Assembly (NCBI GenBank): GCA_911728455.2
Contig: OU452228.1
Coordinates: 4,836,001 to 4,900,000, forward strand
Direction of reading: 5' to 3'
DNA: 64,000 nucleotides
Origin: Marthasterias glacialis
Taxonomy: Eukaryota > Echinodermata > Asteroidea > Forcipulatida > Asteriidae
Shown here: piece by piece, positions 1 to 12,581 of the stretch
Layout of the letters: each line of letters opens with the position of its first letter
Position numbering within the stretch: position 1 is the first letter of the stretch
Program-made: the position numbers and the translations under genes
The notes under the pieces: generated by a model
What the model was told of the DNA's origin: nothing
What the model saw: only the letters and a program-made list of their open reading frames with translations
Databases searched by the model: none

Positions 1-3000
1 TGAGTGAGCTGAGACAATAGTCATTCATCAGCCTTAGGGTTGATCCACCTCATGGACTGTCACTCACTCATCCTAACAGCTGATGAAGGCTCTTCTTGTA
101 AGCTTTGGACCATGCCTGGACTAAAATCGTCCGCCCATTGTGGAGATAGGGGTCTTTGAGAATATTGAACTACCAGGCTATGACTAGGTGCAGGATGGTG
201 ACCAATGCAATTTCAGGTGGTTTAATTGATTGCAAGCTTTTGTTGGGTAAATGTGTCAGTTTATAATGAACTATTTCCCATGTTTTAGGCATAGATTAGT
301 TAAGGCTCCGTATTCTTTGTTTGGCAAATGCTGTCATCAGTATAAATACATTTATAAAGGAACGTGGCAGTGCATATTTGTGCCTGCATTAATTTTGCAG
401 GTCATCCCATATCTGAAAATTAAAGTATCCTAAACTAGAAACTTATTTTCTTCATTACAATGTATTGACATTAATCGATTTCAAGGGAAGAGCAAATGAT
501 TTTTTTTCTCTCATAAACTTAGCTTTTTAAACACTAATCAAAATCTAAGTTCCATAGAAGTATACCAATGGGGGCTGTTCATGACATACAAAGAGCATAA
601 TTTACAGTCTTTCTCCTGAGATACACTTACCTCATATCTCTGACCACCTAAAATGACTTATCACCCTTTATAAGTCACTGGGACCACCATTAGTTGTAAG
701 CCTTTATCCACTGCTGTCTGTCCATAATCTAAACCTTTTCATCAGTTGTACAACAGCAGAGACATGTTGTACCTTGTTATCAAGTTCTAGGTTCACTGAA
801 GGATAAAAGCATCACACTAGTGGCGGCCATGAGGCTGATCTCCTCTCAATGGTGAACCTAGCCACAGGTTACATCAAGGAGATTGAGTTACTAGCCTACA
901 TAAGAGTGATTTTTGATAGATGTAAGTATTTACTTTGGTCAAGTTCCATAGACTGGAACAATTCTTTGAGTGTATTAATAGACTGACATTCTTTGGTATT
1001 AGGCTATTGTTGGGTTTGATGGAATGGGGAAGTTGGGAAGATTTGTTTTCTCCTGCCAGGTTTGTTAACTGTGTGGCTGGTGCATTTTAATAACAATGAC
1101 AATCCTGTGAACGAAAATAACCTTCATGCAATTGATGAAACTTGTATAATGCCTGGGGGAACTTGGCCCTGATACATTCAAGGTGTCTCAGTCAATCTCC
1201 GTCATTAACATTCATTTATCCACTGATTATATTGCAAGTTTGGAACATGGAAAAATATTTTTCTAAGGTCAGAGGCCTTCATCAGTTAGCTACAGTATTT
1301 TCACATTTTTTATATAAAAGGGTCTGGAAAATGTTGGCGTAAAAAGTTTCAGTTTTTAGAACAAAATTATGCCAAAGGTATAAAGAATGGAGGTTTCTTC
1401 TATTTTTCTTGAAAGCCCAGGCCTTTACTAGACTTTTCACAGGTTGGTTGTATCATTGTTGTACATGTCAGATTAATGATTCATTTTCCTGTCCATCCTG
1501 CTGACTTTATAATTATTTCTAACTGAATGAGAAGCAATAGAGATATTCTCAAAGAAAATGGTTTCTGCGACTGTCCAGTAACGCATGTACTTTATACAGT
1601 CTTGGAAAGTGGGTTGGTTCCCCAGACTCGCTGTCGGGCCTTGCGTGACAGTTCTGATGTAAATAAGTTAGCTATATTTAGGCTTTTGTTTTTCCAACAG
1701 GCCAATTAAGAACCTGTGTGTATATATCAACCTCCATATATTGTATCAATATACATGGAGGATGCATACGATTTTCCATGCATGTCGCTGAAACCAATAA
1801 AGTTCATTGCAAGAGTTTATTATATTACTGTAAAGGGGATCCCCTTGAAAGGGAAAGCATGTTTCATTTCAAGAATGTTTAAGTAGTGAGGTAACTATCC
1901 TATCAGTTTGTTCTTCCAGATTTGTTGTAAACTTATTTCATCAGAAATAAGTTCTGGAACAATGTTAAGTTAGATAGACATACTTGTACCTGTCAGGTGA
2001 TCCTTCAATCATGCATAATGTTTAATCAGCCATTTTCTTAAAATAAAGAGAGAGAAAAAAGAAGAAGACTTTTTGCCAGGAAGGTAGAATAGCTTGAAGA
2101 CAAAGTTCAGGATGTTTGATACATGTACATTTATGATGTGTTTACCAGCAAAGTAAACTTACAAGGGATCATTTTGTTTGTTGTAATTTCCAATGAAGTA
2201 TAAACCCTAGTTACAGTGATGATCATCTCAGTGTTGTTGTGCAGCATGTATGGTGTAGTATGGTGCAATCTTTTGAATTGAACCACTAGACAGCACAGCC
2301 TATGTATTTATGGCCTATGTGTAGGAATGCTCTCTTTCAATCATTGCATTTGATTGCAATGGTATGTACCCACAAGCTAATGACATCTTTTCACTTTCCA
2401 GTCTTGTATTTCCTTCCTTGGCTAATGCCAGCTGGCTCATGTATTGTACAATCTGCATTGATTCTATCGGAAATATGAAACCAAACTAATCAGATATACA
2501 CCAACATCAGCCAGACATTCATTAATTGTAGTCTCAGATGACTTTGTCAGTAAGTGTAGGGGTTGGCCTCATATTCATAGACTCAAAAATGACTGTAAAT
2601 TAAAAAAGAATTTATTTAAAACGACCAGTTGAGAGACTACGCTAGTTGTAAGTAATTGATACACATGCTCTTGAGATGCTGGCGTAACATCAATTCCCTC
2701 TTGAATTATTAGTTTGTTGATTTTCACCGGAGTTGCCCATCTGAGTATTTAGTGAAATGGATGCACATTTTAAATACGTTTTAGTGTGACTGAGCTTAAG
2801 GAGACAAAACTATCTCTCCCAACACCACTAACCTAACTGCTAGTGCTTGACACCAAGTGTATTTACACATCAAAATAGATAATTTACAAAGTGCTATAGT
2901 AACTGTGTTTTTTTTCTCATTGTGGATCCTAGCCTTCATGTGATTGTGAGTAGGCCCCTGTATGATTTGCCAGGGTCCTGGTCTGCCCATGCTGTGGCTG

Positions 3001-5065
3001 TATATTTGTACAGAGTGATGCTGTAAGACTGAGCCACTGACCTCAAGCGACCTTGATATCAATAAATGTGACACTGAGGAGTGTATGTCTTTTTTCAAGA
3101 AGATCAAAATTGGCACAGTATACCAAGGTTAACCCATTAAATTGGGACGTCCTCAACACACATAAATACACCCTTGTCATGATAAACACTTGTTTACCGC
3201 TTAATGAATTTACAAAGAGTTTTCCCCCAAGCAAAGATTGCAGATTTACATCAGAATGTTTTTCCTTTCTCCATACCCTACCATAAAAAAACAGTTTCTC
3301 TTCCACATGATTGGTTGTTGTTTTTTTGAAAGCATCTTTGTAATGAATGAAAGCTGAGTGCAAATTGTCATCAAATCCCCAGATCTGTTTAAATTGAATC
3401 AAGTTTTCAACCCTTTTGAGACATATTTATGGTCATGTTTTTAACCCTACAATGATGCAATAAATCTAAAAACCTATCATTTAAAGATGTTTGTCTTCAC
3501 AAGTAACCAGAGAATCGTTTTCTTCATACAATTATTCTTCTAAAAATAAGTCTGTAATAGATGTTTGTGTTACTCTGAAAGACGTAGCTTGTTTCACTTT
3601 TAATTTCCTAAAGCGTTTGAGAAGTCTGTTAATGTTTTTGTCCAGGGTTCCAACTCTACATAAATCAAATTGTTTATGTTTGCTCTAGTGCAAAATAAAT
3701 ATCTTTTGAAAAAAAATCATAAGTTGGTTCACCCTGTTTTTAGAATTAGGTCAGAGTTATATGCAGTTTAAGTAAAGGCAACTTAGTTGGGATTGTTTTT
3801 TCATCTTATGTTTTAAGTTGGAGCCATTTGTAATGTAGTGCGAAATTAAAGATCTATGCAAGATGTAGTTTTCAAATATGAGCAAGCATCTATGTTTTGT
3901 AGGTTACGTTGGGTGTAAAGACTATAAAGACAATCAGTGGTTTTTCTTATGTCATTGTACCAGTTCGACTGGAGGATCTTAGTTGATTATTTTGTATCAT
4001 TTAAAAAAACTATAATTAAATATAACACATCTAGGTACATAATGCCATTGAAAACGAAAGTGTTGAATATATCTTGTAGGGGACACTTTGCCTAATATTT
4101 TGTCAATATAACAAGGACACAGCAGTTTCCAATTATCAAGAATTTTATCAACTTCCTGAGAAGCTGAATCAACCTATGTGAAAACATTTGAGGAAATTGT
4201 TGACGGCATTTCTGTGATGTGGGATCTGACAGTGTCATAATCTGGTGCTTGGAAATAACCTATTTTAGATTGTTTCATGCTGGGATGTATTAAGATGTTA
4301 GATAGAAAGACACTTATTTTTATTTGTTTCTGTTGAGTTTGTGGGATAAAAAGACCTATTGGATTAATGTTTTAAAGATAAGGAAAAGTCTGTAAAGTAA
4401 GATAAAATGTTACTTGATTTATTTTAATAGACGATGTTAGAGGATAACTGGTAAAAAAGACAGCAGTCCGATGAATTTATTGATTGCAAAAAACTTTTAA
4501 CGGGGACATTGTAAAAATGCTGCTTAAATATTATGTTTTTCATTTATTTATACTTCATAACTACGTAAATAACGATTTCCCTGGTAAGTCTGCTGCCACC
4601 TATAGTTCCAAAGTCTCCAACTGCACTGGCCAAACAAAGTAATATGTGGAAATATATCAAAGTTTTTATTGGTTGTAATTTCACATTGTGTGTATTTTTA
4701 TTTTGAAAATTATTTGATAAATAAAATAGATGCTTAAATACTTACTTATCAGAACAGAATAAAAAAACAATTTCAGATGGTGGATAATGAGAATAGCCAA
4801 AAAGTTTAATAAAAATGCTTTATGACTACCAAGAAATAAAAGATAAGTCAATTTAGAACTTGGATTGAGTCAGAAATGTCAATAGAGCAAATTGCTTAAG
4901 TGCATGGGTGGAGGAAGAATGACTGGAGGATATTTGTCGAATTAGGTGTGGTGTAAAATGATCAAGAGTCTCACCATGAATTGTCTGCCGCTAATAATCT
5001 GCAGCATTAGCGATAATATCAGATTGCAAATTCATCTCTTCTTGCCTTACAATGGCATGTTCAGG

Positions 5066-5117
5066 ATATGTGTGTGTGTGTGTTGGGGGTGGGGGGTTGG
5101 GGGTGGATGGATGGATG
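5066..5117. repeat. GT microsatellite followed by G-rich and GGAT repeat
   Basis: A short (GT)n run passes directly into runs of four to six G separated by T, and then three GGAT units. This is low-complexity sequence with no gene function visible. Confidence 0.85.
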
Positions 5118-5394
5118 TACATGTACAGGTCTGAGGTATTCACAGGATTGTGCACTCGCCGCCTGAAAGAGCCTGTGTTGGTGGAGCAGTAGTTGGTCTC
5201 CTTTGGTCAAGTTGCATGTATTGCTATTAATCCAGAAAGGACTGATCATACACCACAGCATTAGAGCTGGAAGTACAAGAATATTTGGGAATATTCTCAG
5301 GATGCACACTGTTTAGTGCTTGATTAAATCTATAAGTTATTTGATACAGATGGTCCGAACCTGCTTAAAAAGATTCAAACATTTGATGTTACAA

Positions 5395-5806
5395 GTAATA
5401 ATACTGTACATTTATAATGCGCCATGTCTGTCATAAATGACACTCCTGGCACCGAATTATCAATTCTGGTGGAGATTGTTACGAATGATTTTATGAGACA
5501 AACCAACCATAATGCAACACCTTGAAAGGGATACAAGGTGAGGTGGCACATATTGCTGCCAGACCATGCCAGAAACACCAGGGCAAACTCCTTCTCTTTA
5601 CGATAAGTGTACTGGATTCTTTTACATGCATTACACAACACACAAGACCAACTGCTTTACGTCCTATCCGAAAGATGAAGCAATAATGGTTAAGTGTCTT
5701 GCTTAAGGACACAAGTGTCAAGAGCAGGACTCGAACCCACACTCTGCTGATCAGAAACCCCAGAAGTTGAGTCCAGTGCTCTTAACCACTTGGCCACGAC
5801 ACGCCA
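5395..5806 (-). mobile_element. tRNA-derived SINE, copy 1
   Basis: Read on the minus strand, the element starts near 5806 with a tRNA-like head. It has an RNA polymerase III A box, TGGCCAAGTGG (about 5784-5794), and a B box, GGTTCGAGTCC (about 5730-5740). The stretch GACACTTGTGTCCTTAAGCA follows, and then a tRNA-unrelated body of about 300 bp. The head and the ACACTTGTGTCCTT stretch recur in the element at 25519-25797, so both belong to one SINE superfamily, but the bodies differ. The left end near 5395 is estimated from where the similarity style fades; no clear target-site duplication was found. SINEs are non-autonomous and need a partner LINE, and none is visible here. Confidence 0.8.
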
Positions 5807-6831
5807 TAAATGATGTGTCATCTTCACAGTATGCAGTATGTCGTTAATGCGATATGTAGCCTACAACTGTATGTCCGCCCGAGGAAAAATGCCTGTGATT
5901 TTTTCACAGGACTCGGGGAAAGCACTGAGTATACAGTGCTTAACACACATCGGTGTATGGGTAAAACATTACAAATAATATTCTTTATCCCCGATGCAAA
6001 AATGAACATCTATCAACTGTATGTCTGTTAGTATTGCGGATGACCATCCTGGTGAACCGTGGATAAATAGTTATTTCTGTGAACTGAAAGCCTAAACACA
6101 GAAGTAGCCAAACAAATAAAGTAAAGATGCCAGAGCTTGCCTATATACAGTCAAACTGAAGGACAGAGAAACTTATTAGGCTTAAACAGTTCAATTTATT
6201 GCTGTTCTTGCCAATACTAGATCTTCTCAAAACAAACCCTACAAACACACACAAATAAACAGTTGCACAAGCCCAGTAAGATTTCCAAGAATCAAAAGAC
6301 AGTCTGCACCACATGTGCCTTAATTCTTGAAATGAAAGGGCAGAGTTCTGTGTACCTTTCAAGATGTACTTTGAGTGTTACAGTCATGGGGGTTTCCAGA
6401 TGGTTTTTCTTTGAGAAGGTTATGATAACAAAGAGATGGATTAAAGGTTTTTGATATGTAGTCCCACAGGTACAAGTTGAAACCATTACCAATCTGTCTG
6501 CAAATGTTATTTTGCATAAATTATCAAGTGTTAATGGAATCTTGTTTTAGACTAACTTAACCAAGTTATTCTAAAGCTTAGTTAGATATTATCGTTAAAT
6601 CATGGAAATAATTTCAACAATGAGCATTTAAATGTGATCCTCTGTTTTTCTTTGTTATTTTTTGTTCGTAGTTATTATTTTTAACAAAAAGTTGTTGCAG
6701 TTTTATTTTGGAAGAGTGCTTATATATACAGGTTGCAGAATACTTTTTCAACCAGTTGGTGATGGATGCTGTGTATGCCTGAAAAAATTGTCCGAGCCAG
6801 CAAACAGGCGTTGTTTAAACACGCCATTGTG

Positions 6832-7051
6832 CAGGGTTTGCCCCTAACTTTTTAAATAACTAGCCAGCAGGACTAGTTAGCTTGTCATTTCACTGGTCCC
6901 CCAGCATTTTCACTGGTCCATATTTCATACTAAATAGGGACGTGTTTTAACACTGAAGTAGCCAGCCGGACCACTAGGAGAGAATTTTCACTGGTCCTCA
7001 GATGTTTTAACTAGCATTTGGCCAGCGCACCACTGTTAAGGGAGAACGCTG
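6832..7051 (-). mobile_element. N1 element, copy 1, nested in R1
   Basis: This 220-bp element is the reverse complement of the one at 42738-42957 (same length, high similarity). Its ends form an imperfect terminal inverted repeat: CAGGGTTTGCCCCTAAC at the left, and the complement of a CAG(T/C)GTTCTCCCTTAAC end at the right. It is flanked by TTGTG on both sides (6827-6831 and 7052-7056). In the uninterrupted R1 copy the site reads CCATTGTGTAAAATC once, which supports insertion with duplication of TTGTG. Inside, the motif TTTCACTGGTCC occurs several times. It encodes nothing recognisable. The CAG ends would suit a hAT-like MITE, but a 5-bp duplication would be short for that group. Confidence 0.85.
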
Positions 7052-7363
7052 TTGTGTAAAATCGGAATACCGGAATACCATTCCACTACTGAGTGTGCAC
7101 AGAGCATGCACACGCCATCTAACGCTGCGTTTCACCCACACAAAGAGAAAATATGTTCCTAAATATTTTCCTGATTTCCAACCATTATGCGCGGGTTATT
7201 GTGTAATAAGCGGTTCTAGACCATGTTTTTTTTGTTCCGAGGATTATGAGACATCAAGAGGCTTCCACCATTGTTTATTCATTGTATTTCAGCACAATGG
7301 AGGTGAAGTCAGACTGAACTGGGGATCCAACCTTGGTTCTGGGTGTAGTACCAATTCTACAAG

Positions 7364-7830
7364 CCTTTTCACACTATCAACATCCGATCTGTGTCGCAAT
7401 CTACACGAGTCAATTCTATATTGACTTGGTAAAATTTCAACACTGTTCAAATCTGTTCTGCTTTCGCACAAAATTAGCTTGTGGGTTACACATGCAACTA
7501 TCGACCCGTGTATCGTGCGATCGTTTCACACTGCTAGGGTCCTACACGGATCCAAGCTGAAAACTCCCATACTACATTACTGCGGATTGCACCACGCACT
7601 CAACACAGATCGAAAATGAGTGTTCACACTATGACTTGCGACACGTGTTGGGGTTTTCAACACGGATCCAGAGTTCTCAACTCACCTCCCGTCCAGGGTT
7701 GGTTTTGACACTGATCAAGCGCTCTACACAGGTGAATGCCGGATTGAAATGTTGTATTGTGAAAAGGTCAGTCAAACTTACACGGATTGGACCCGTGTCC
7801 AACAGGAAGATTTTTCGTAGTGTGAAAAGG
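7364..7830. mobile_element. N2 element, 467 bp, nested in R1
   Basis: A perfect 13-bp terminal inverted repeat (CCTTTTCACACTA at 7364-7376, TAGTGTGAAAAGG at 7818-7830) bounds a segment absent from the corresponding place of R1 copy E at 40547-41174. The interior is rich in variants of ACACGGATC, CACCCGTGT and ACACAGATC, plus one more internal TGTGAAAAGG near 7760-7769, so it is built from diverged subrepeats. No clear target-site duplication is seen. The open frames crossing it show no recognisable protein. It is a MITE-like, non-coding element. Confidence 0.75.
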
Positions 7831-10240
7831 TCTTATGTCAAAGCTCACAGCAGAGGTTTTTCTAATTCGCAGTGCATGTATTTGACATTGTCTCGATAGA
7901 AAAAACAAAAAATCCTGGTGCTATAAAGGAAATCTTTGTTCTCTTGGCTTTGTCAAGTCAAGGTTTCTTTGTGCCAGCAGTACTCTCAAAGAAAAATGAA
8001 GCCGGCAATTCTGAGAAAATAATCCTGTCAGGCTGGACGGGGAAAAATGGACGAGTCCCGGTGGCAACTGGTTAACAAGATGTAGGCCGCGTGACTTTCT
8101 TTTAATTTGAGAAAAATGTAGATTTATAAACTGTACATCTTGTACATCCTGTGTTACAAAAGATCTGTGTAGATAACAGAAATGTGAAATAGATCATTTC
8201 ACCCTTGAGGTTTATTGTATCTTCATTGGGCACTTGTGCAACGATAACACACTTGAGATTATGACATCAACTTTCAACAGCTGAGAGCTATATCTATCAA
8301 GAAAGCTGGGCAAATGAAAACAAAAGTAATCTGCAAATTGTCACTTCATGGCCCTTGAGAGTCAGGAAAAGGAAGATGTAACATTTACCACTTATTACAC
8401 ATCAAACAAGTACAACCTTGTATGTGTTTGGTTAGACTGTGAATAGATTGCTCATGCTTTTTCAATATAAGGGCTCTTGCATACCAGCCACAACTTGTAA
8501 AAAATTATGAAGCACATGCATTTATTAAAGGAAAATAAAAGTTAAGTTAAGCATTAGAAGCTTGTTTGATACTTAGTCTGGGAATTAAAATGTATATGGC
8601 AGTTATCCTGAGAAATTTCTATTTTTGTTTATCTTGAGGAAATGAGAATGTGGTTTATTAGCGACACTGTTTCATGCTGAGAATTTGGAAGGCATGAACA
8701 AAATAGAGCACACCATTTATTTCCAAGCTATATCGTTATTAAATGAATGGCAACCAGTTGGGTAGCAGATTGAAGAAGTTTTACAGCATGAAATTGTTAC
8801 CATGCAGTGCTGTACTCCCGAACAAAACTGTATCCTTTTCACCCCTGTGGCAAGCAAAAAACAAGGAAGGTGATAGGGAAATGAAGGCTTACAAGTGTGG
8901 TATCCCACTGGGAGTGTTTAGAGTTCAACTGTGCACTTGGCACAGGTGTACTCCATGTGTATCATGTTCACAATCAGAAGGAGATATTACCAGATTGCTA
9001 CATGTGGGAGCTGTAGACTGAACAGGTGGATCCATATTGCATCTACTCAGAAATGCTTCAAGAAATCCTGACATTTTGGAAATGAGACTAATATATTGTG
9101 GTTTGATGATGTTTCATCTTGGCATGACAAATGAATGTCATTAACACTGCAAGGGTGATTACACAATTTAAATAGGCTCTTGGGTATTCATGGCCGCTCC
9201 ATGGGCCTTATCCTCAAGTTGCCATCTTAGGCCTATGTCTTGTTCCCTGAGTAGTGGAGGGTCTTCAGGTGCAACTAATGTACATGCGTATGACATAATG
9301 ACTTTCCAGCTTACTCATTCAGCTAACCAGAAATTGTTTTCTGTTTGCAGGGGCAACCTTGCTTTCAGAACAGCAACTATTTGCCAATAAAATGAAAAAG
9401 CTGCACCCAGTTTTTTTCTTCTTGATGTCAAGAATGAAAAGATTAACTATATAAGCCCATTGGTAGTTTTCACCAATGTTTGCGGCATGTTACCTAAGGA
9501 GGTTGGTTGTTTTCAGGCATGCGTTGCGTTCAAATCACCCATAAGGTTGAGGCAAGAACACAAAACCAGGTTGACAAATTGAGGTGAGGTTTAGACAACC
9601 AATTCACCGATATGATGAGTCTGTTAAAAATGCATACTGTAGTCTCAATCAAGGTTATTGACTTTTGAAAATCAGGTCAGGCACACCATGGACCCTCATC
9701 AGCCACAAACTGTTTCAAGTTGGTGGTGACATTGCCAGAGGGGTCTACGTCCAGGCCTGGCTCCTGTCAGGGGGACAAGCTTTACAGTCTGGCCACACTT
9801 GTCTCTCAAGGGTGCATAATGACAGACACCTAAGGGTCCCTGAAGACCTCCCCCTACCCCAAAATATGAGTTTGATTTTAAGAAATGGTCAACATGAACA
9901 AATATTAGCAGAAGGGAGGCGGCTTGATGGAAAAGGGCTATGTAAACAATTAGTCCAAGGCAGCTGGATGTTTTAGGGGGACAGGGCCATGTGAAACCTG
10001 AAATGGACCAACTCTGTTTGTATTGGTTCATTATCTTCAAGTACCCAATTTCACAGTTTCTGGTAATTGACTTGAGAACCACAGAAAGTGAATCCAAGGA
10101 TGATTTGAATGCCACTTTCAAACTCGATAGAATGAATAGTTTCAAAATGGTGACTGACATAAGCAAGATAAAACAAGTTCAACCTAATTATATTACTTTG
10201 CATGGTGAAAATACAATCTAGTGATGCCTAGTGCATGAAA

Positions 10241-10258
10241 GCTCTCTCTCTCTCTCTT
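10241..10258. repeat. CT dinucleotide microsatellite
   Basis: About nine CT units. It lies 18 bp before the hairpin at 10277-10352. Confidence 0.9.
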
Positions 10259-10276
10259 TGAGTTGTGGTGGTTCTG

Positions 10277-10352
10277 GTTTCGATCAGTATGCTCTGATTG
10301 TCTTCGGGAGACAGCATTCTCCTGTAGACGATAAGAGCGTTCTGATCGTAAC
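10277..10352. repeat. Long imperfect hairpin, 34-nt arms, 8-nt loop
   Basis: The arms 10277-10310 and 10319-10352 are complementary at 27 of 34 positions. Three more would pair as G-U in the + strand RNA, leaving about four mismatches. The loop is ACAGCATT. The arms carry the related words CGATCAGTATGCTCT and AGAGCGTTCTGATCG. Length and near-complete pairing are compatible with a microRNA-like precursor, but an inverted pair of copies of a short dispersed motif explains it at least as well. No expression evidence is available from sequence alone. Confidence 0.6.
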
Positions 10353-12109
10353 GTTTTATAAATGTGCTGTGTACTAGTAAGTGTTCAGATGCTAGTCAAT
10401 GTGTCCGAGCATGTTTTGGTTATTTCTATAAACACTTTACAAGAAATGTCCCTCTCCTGTCTTCTTTCCCCAACCCTCTTTCCTTCCCGTTCCCAAAGGC
10501 TTGAAATAGCTGTGTTCTGGTTGAGTCAGGGTCTCTTGAGGATGTTGGTGTGTGCCAAACTCAAAAGTAGTTCACAATGTGGGATGCAAGAAGGAAATTG
10601 ATATGGAGTCTGTGATTTCTTAGTTTGTTGTTCTTAGTTTGTCTTTTTTGTCTTAGAATGTCTATTAGAAGAGGAGTGGCTCATAGTGTGGTCTCACGTC
10701 ATGGAGACATGGCCTATTAAATATGCTTCCTTGTATTTGTAACTTCTCCAAAGAGACAAAGGTACTCATATTAAAACACACCCTGAGCATGCACACTATG
10801 CATATATCAATAGTTTCCTACTTTAAGTTGCTTTGCATGCACTCATTAGAGTCATTACCCCTAAGAAGACAAACCCACCCCTGTGGGAATACATTTCTGG
10901 GTGGTTCCTTATCTGGGTCATTCTACATGTCAAATTGTAATTTCCTCCACAAGGTTATTAATTAATAGTGTTGCCTTAGGGATGGCTTCTGGCCTGTTCA
11001 CAGTTTAGGTCTACTTGTTATTTGAATGGTGAGCATCATTAATGCAATTGTCTTATTAAAAATAGAAAAAATACAAACGTAAGTTGCTAGCATTTATATA
11101 GAAGAAATAACACTGTTACTTGTAGAATGGGATCAATAGTGTACAGAAATTGTATAATTCTGCTTTAGGCGCAAATGAGTACGATTTTTTTTGTCTTGCT
11201 GTCTTGCTGTCTTGCAAACAAAAAAACCTGCAAACAATCTTCAGTAGGATTTCATTTAATCTCGTATTTGCACGGTCAGTAGAGGGCAGCAAGCAGCCCC
11301 AGAACTCTGCTTTTTGAATTGCTGTTCACACAAGTTGTTCATTGTTTGTGAAATTCAATGTCATTACCAATGATTTCTCAGACAGGCCCCAACTTTTCAA
11401 TAGTAGGAACTGCAAACCTAATAATGTAGAGCCACAGGATTGAATGGTTTGTTGTGATAATGTCATAGAGAAGTTGATCTGAATTGGTAGTGTCATGTGA
11501 TTGTTTGGACCGTGTTGGAATGTACTATGAGTACCTATACATTATACATGTAAAGGCGTATTTGAAATCAGAATTAAACCACAAACTACATGAACTGAAT
11601 GCAGTGAAGTTTGTATTCTGGTAATCGTGGTATGTAGGCAATGCAGATAAATCCTCTACACATATCACCATTCATATTGCCCGTTTAGCCAGTTAACCCT
11701 GGAAGACGTGTATACCTGTCAATATTTTCTGTGCCAGAAATCAAATGACGTGTACACCTAATTTTGTATCCTGTTGGTAAGTCATTGCATCATGTGCGTG
11801 TATCTGCTGCACACCCAAAGGTTTCTATCCTTCCGGCTCCAAAAACTGGCATACATTTCCGTGTAATTTTGCCAAAAATCACTCATTTCATCGTTCAAAG
11901 GCATTTTTTATGACAGAAACTTATAAACTTGAGAAGACTTCGACTCTTTGAATGTAGTAAAAGCAAGTTGAATTGTTTAAATTTATGTGCATAAATCTTT
12001 AAAGAAAAACTAGCTCACTGCAACTCCTATTGGCTTTTGGTAATTGGTGGAGCCAGTTTGTGTGAATTGGGCGAGGCTTAAAGTGGTATTACCTCGTACT
12101 TAACAGGAT

Positions 12110-12500
12110 AAACTCAGAATACCAGAATGTTAACATGCCCGGACATTCCATTTTGTAGTGTGCACAGTGCACGCACTCACCGTGCAATGCTTCGTTTCTC
12201 CCAAACACAGTGGAGACAGAGGGTACTGGAAATCATGCTCGAAATCTCCCTTTTCCCAGGCTTTTTGTGTAATCCCTGGTTTTGGACCTTTGTCCTTTTT
12301 GGGATTTATGGTGAACACATCTGATTTTTTCCTGGTGCTTTTTATGAGAACCTTTGTTGCCTTTGCTTTGTTTAATCAGGGTTTCAGTGTGACAACGATA
12401 TTCTCAAAAGCAAATTATTCCACAAGTTCTGAAAAATGAATCCCGTCTGTGGGCATGGACAAAATTTCGGAAACACTGGTGCTCAGTTGTTAAAAAGATA
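12110..12500 (+). mobile_element. R1-related element, diverged copy B
   Basis: This follows the R1 order with many changes. It has CAGAATACCAGAATG, GCCCGGACATTCCA, a near-palindrome around GTGTGCACAGTGCACGCAC, GACCTTTGTCCTTTT and CAGGGTTTCAGTGTG, ending near CAGTTGTTAA. The left boundary is approximate. It shares several words with copy C (13240-13812), such as TGGAAATCA.GCTC.AAATCTCCC and GACAACGATATTC, so B and C form their own subfamily. The open frames within (12127-12324, 12158-12439) are repeat-derived. Confidence 0.7.
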
Positions 12501-12581
12501 CTATTACAATTTTGCAAACATGCAGATTATTTTAAAGTGAGGAAATCAGTACTTATTTCAGGTAATACTAGAACTATCCTA

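Larger units (their letters stand above)
6750..8073 (+). mobile_element. R1 element copy A, interrupted by N1 and N2
   Basis: This copy begins AACCAGTTGG (6750) and ends CAACTGGTT (8065-8073), the short inverted ends typical of R1. Compared with the uninterrupted copy at 40547-41174, the left part matches through CGCCATTGTG. It then breaks for the 220-bp N1 insert, resumes at TTGTGTAAAATCGGAATACC, breaks again at 7364-7830 for N2, and resumes with TCTTATGTCAAAGCTCACAG. Shared landmarks include the near-palindrome around GTGCACAGAGCATGCAC, TTCCACCATT, and TTTGTCAAGTCAAGGTTTCT. Open frames inside it (for example 7636-7899 and 7872-8075) follow the repeat and not a gene. It looks like a non-autonomous DNA transposon, but its superfamily is not settled. 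Confidence 0.8.

Noticed and set aside
5700..5800. Possible tRNA gene on the minus strand (A and B boxes)
   Set aside because: The boxes are followed by SINE body sequence and the tRNA arms do not pair properly; it is the head of a SINE.
9665..10166. Overlapping frames of 103 (+) and 155 (-) codons
   Set aside because: Two long frames on opposite strands of the same DNA, neither with a known domain; they probably arise from local composition.
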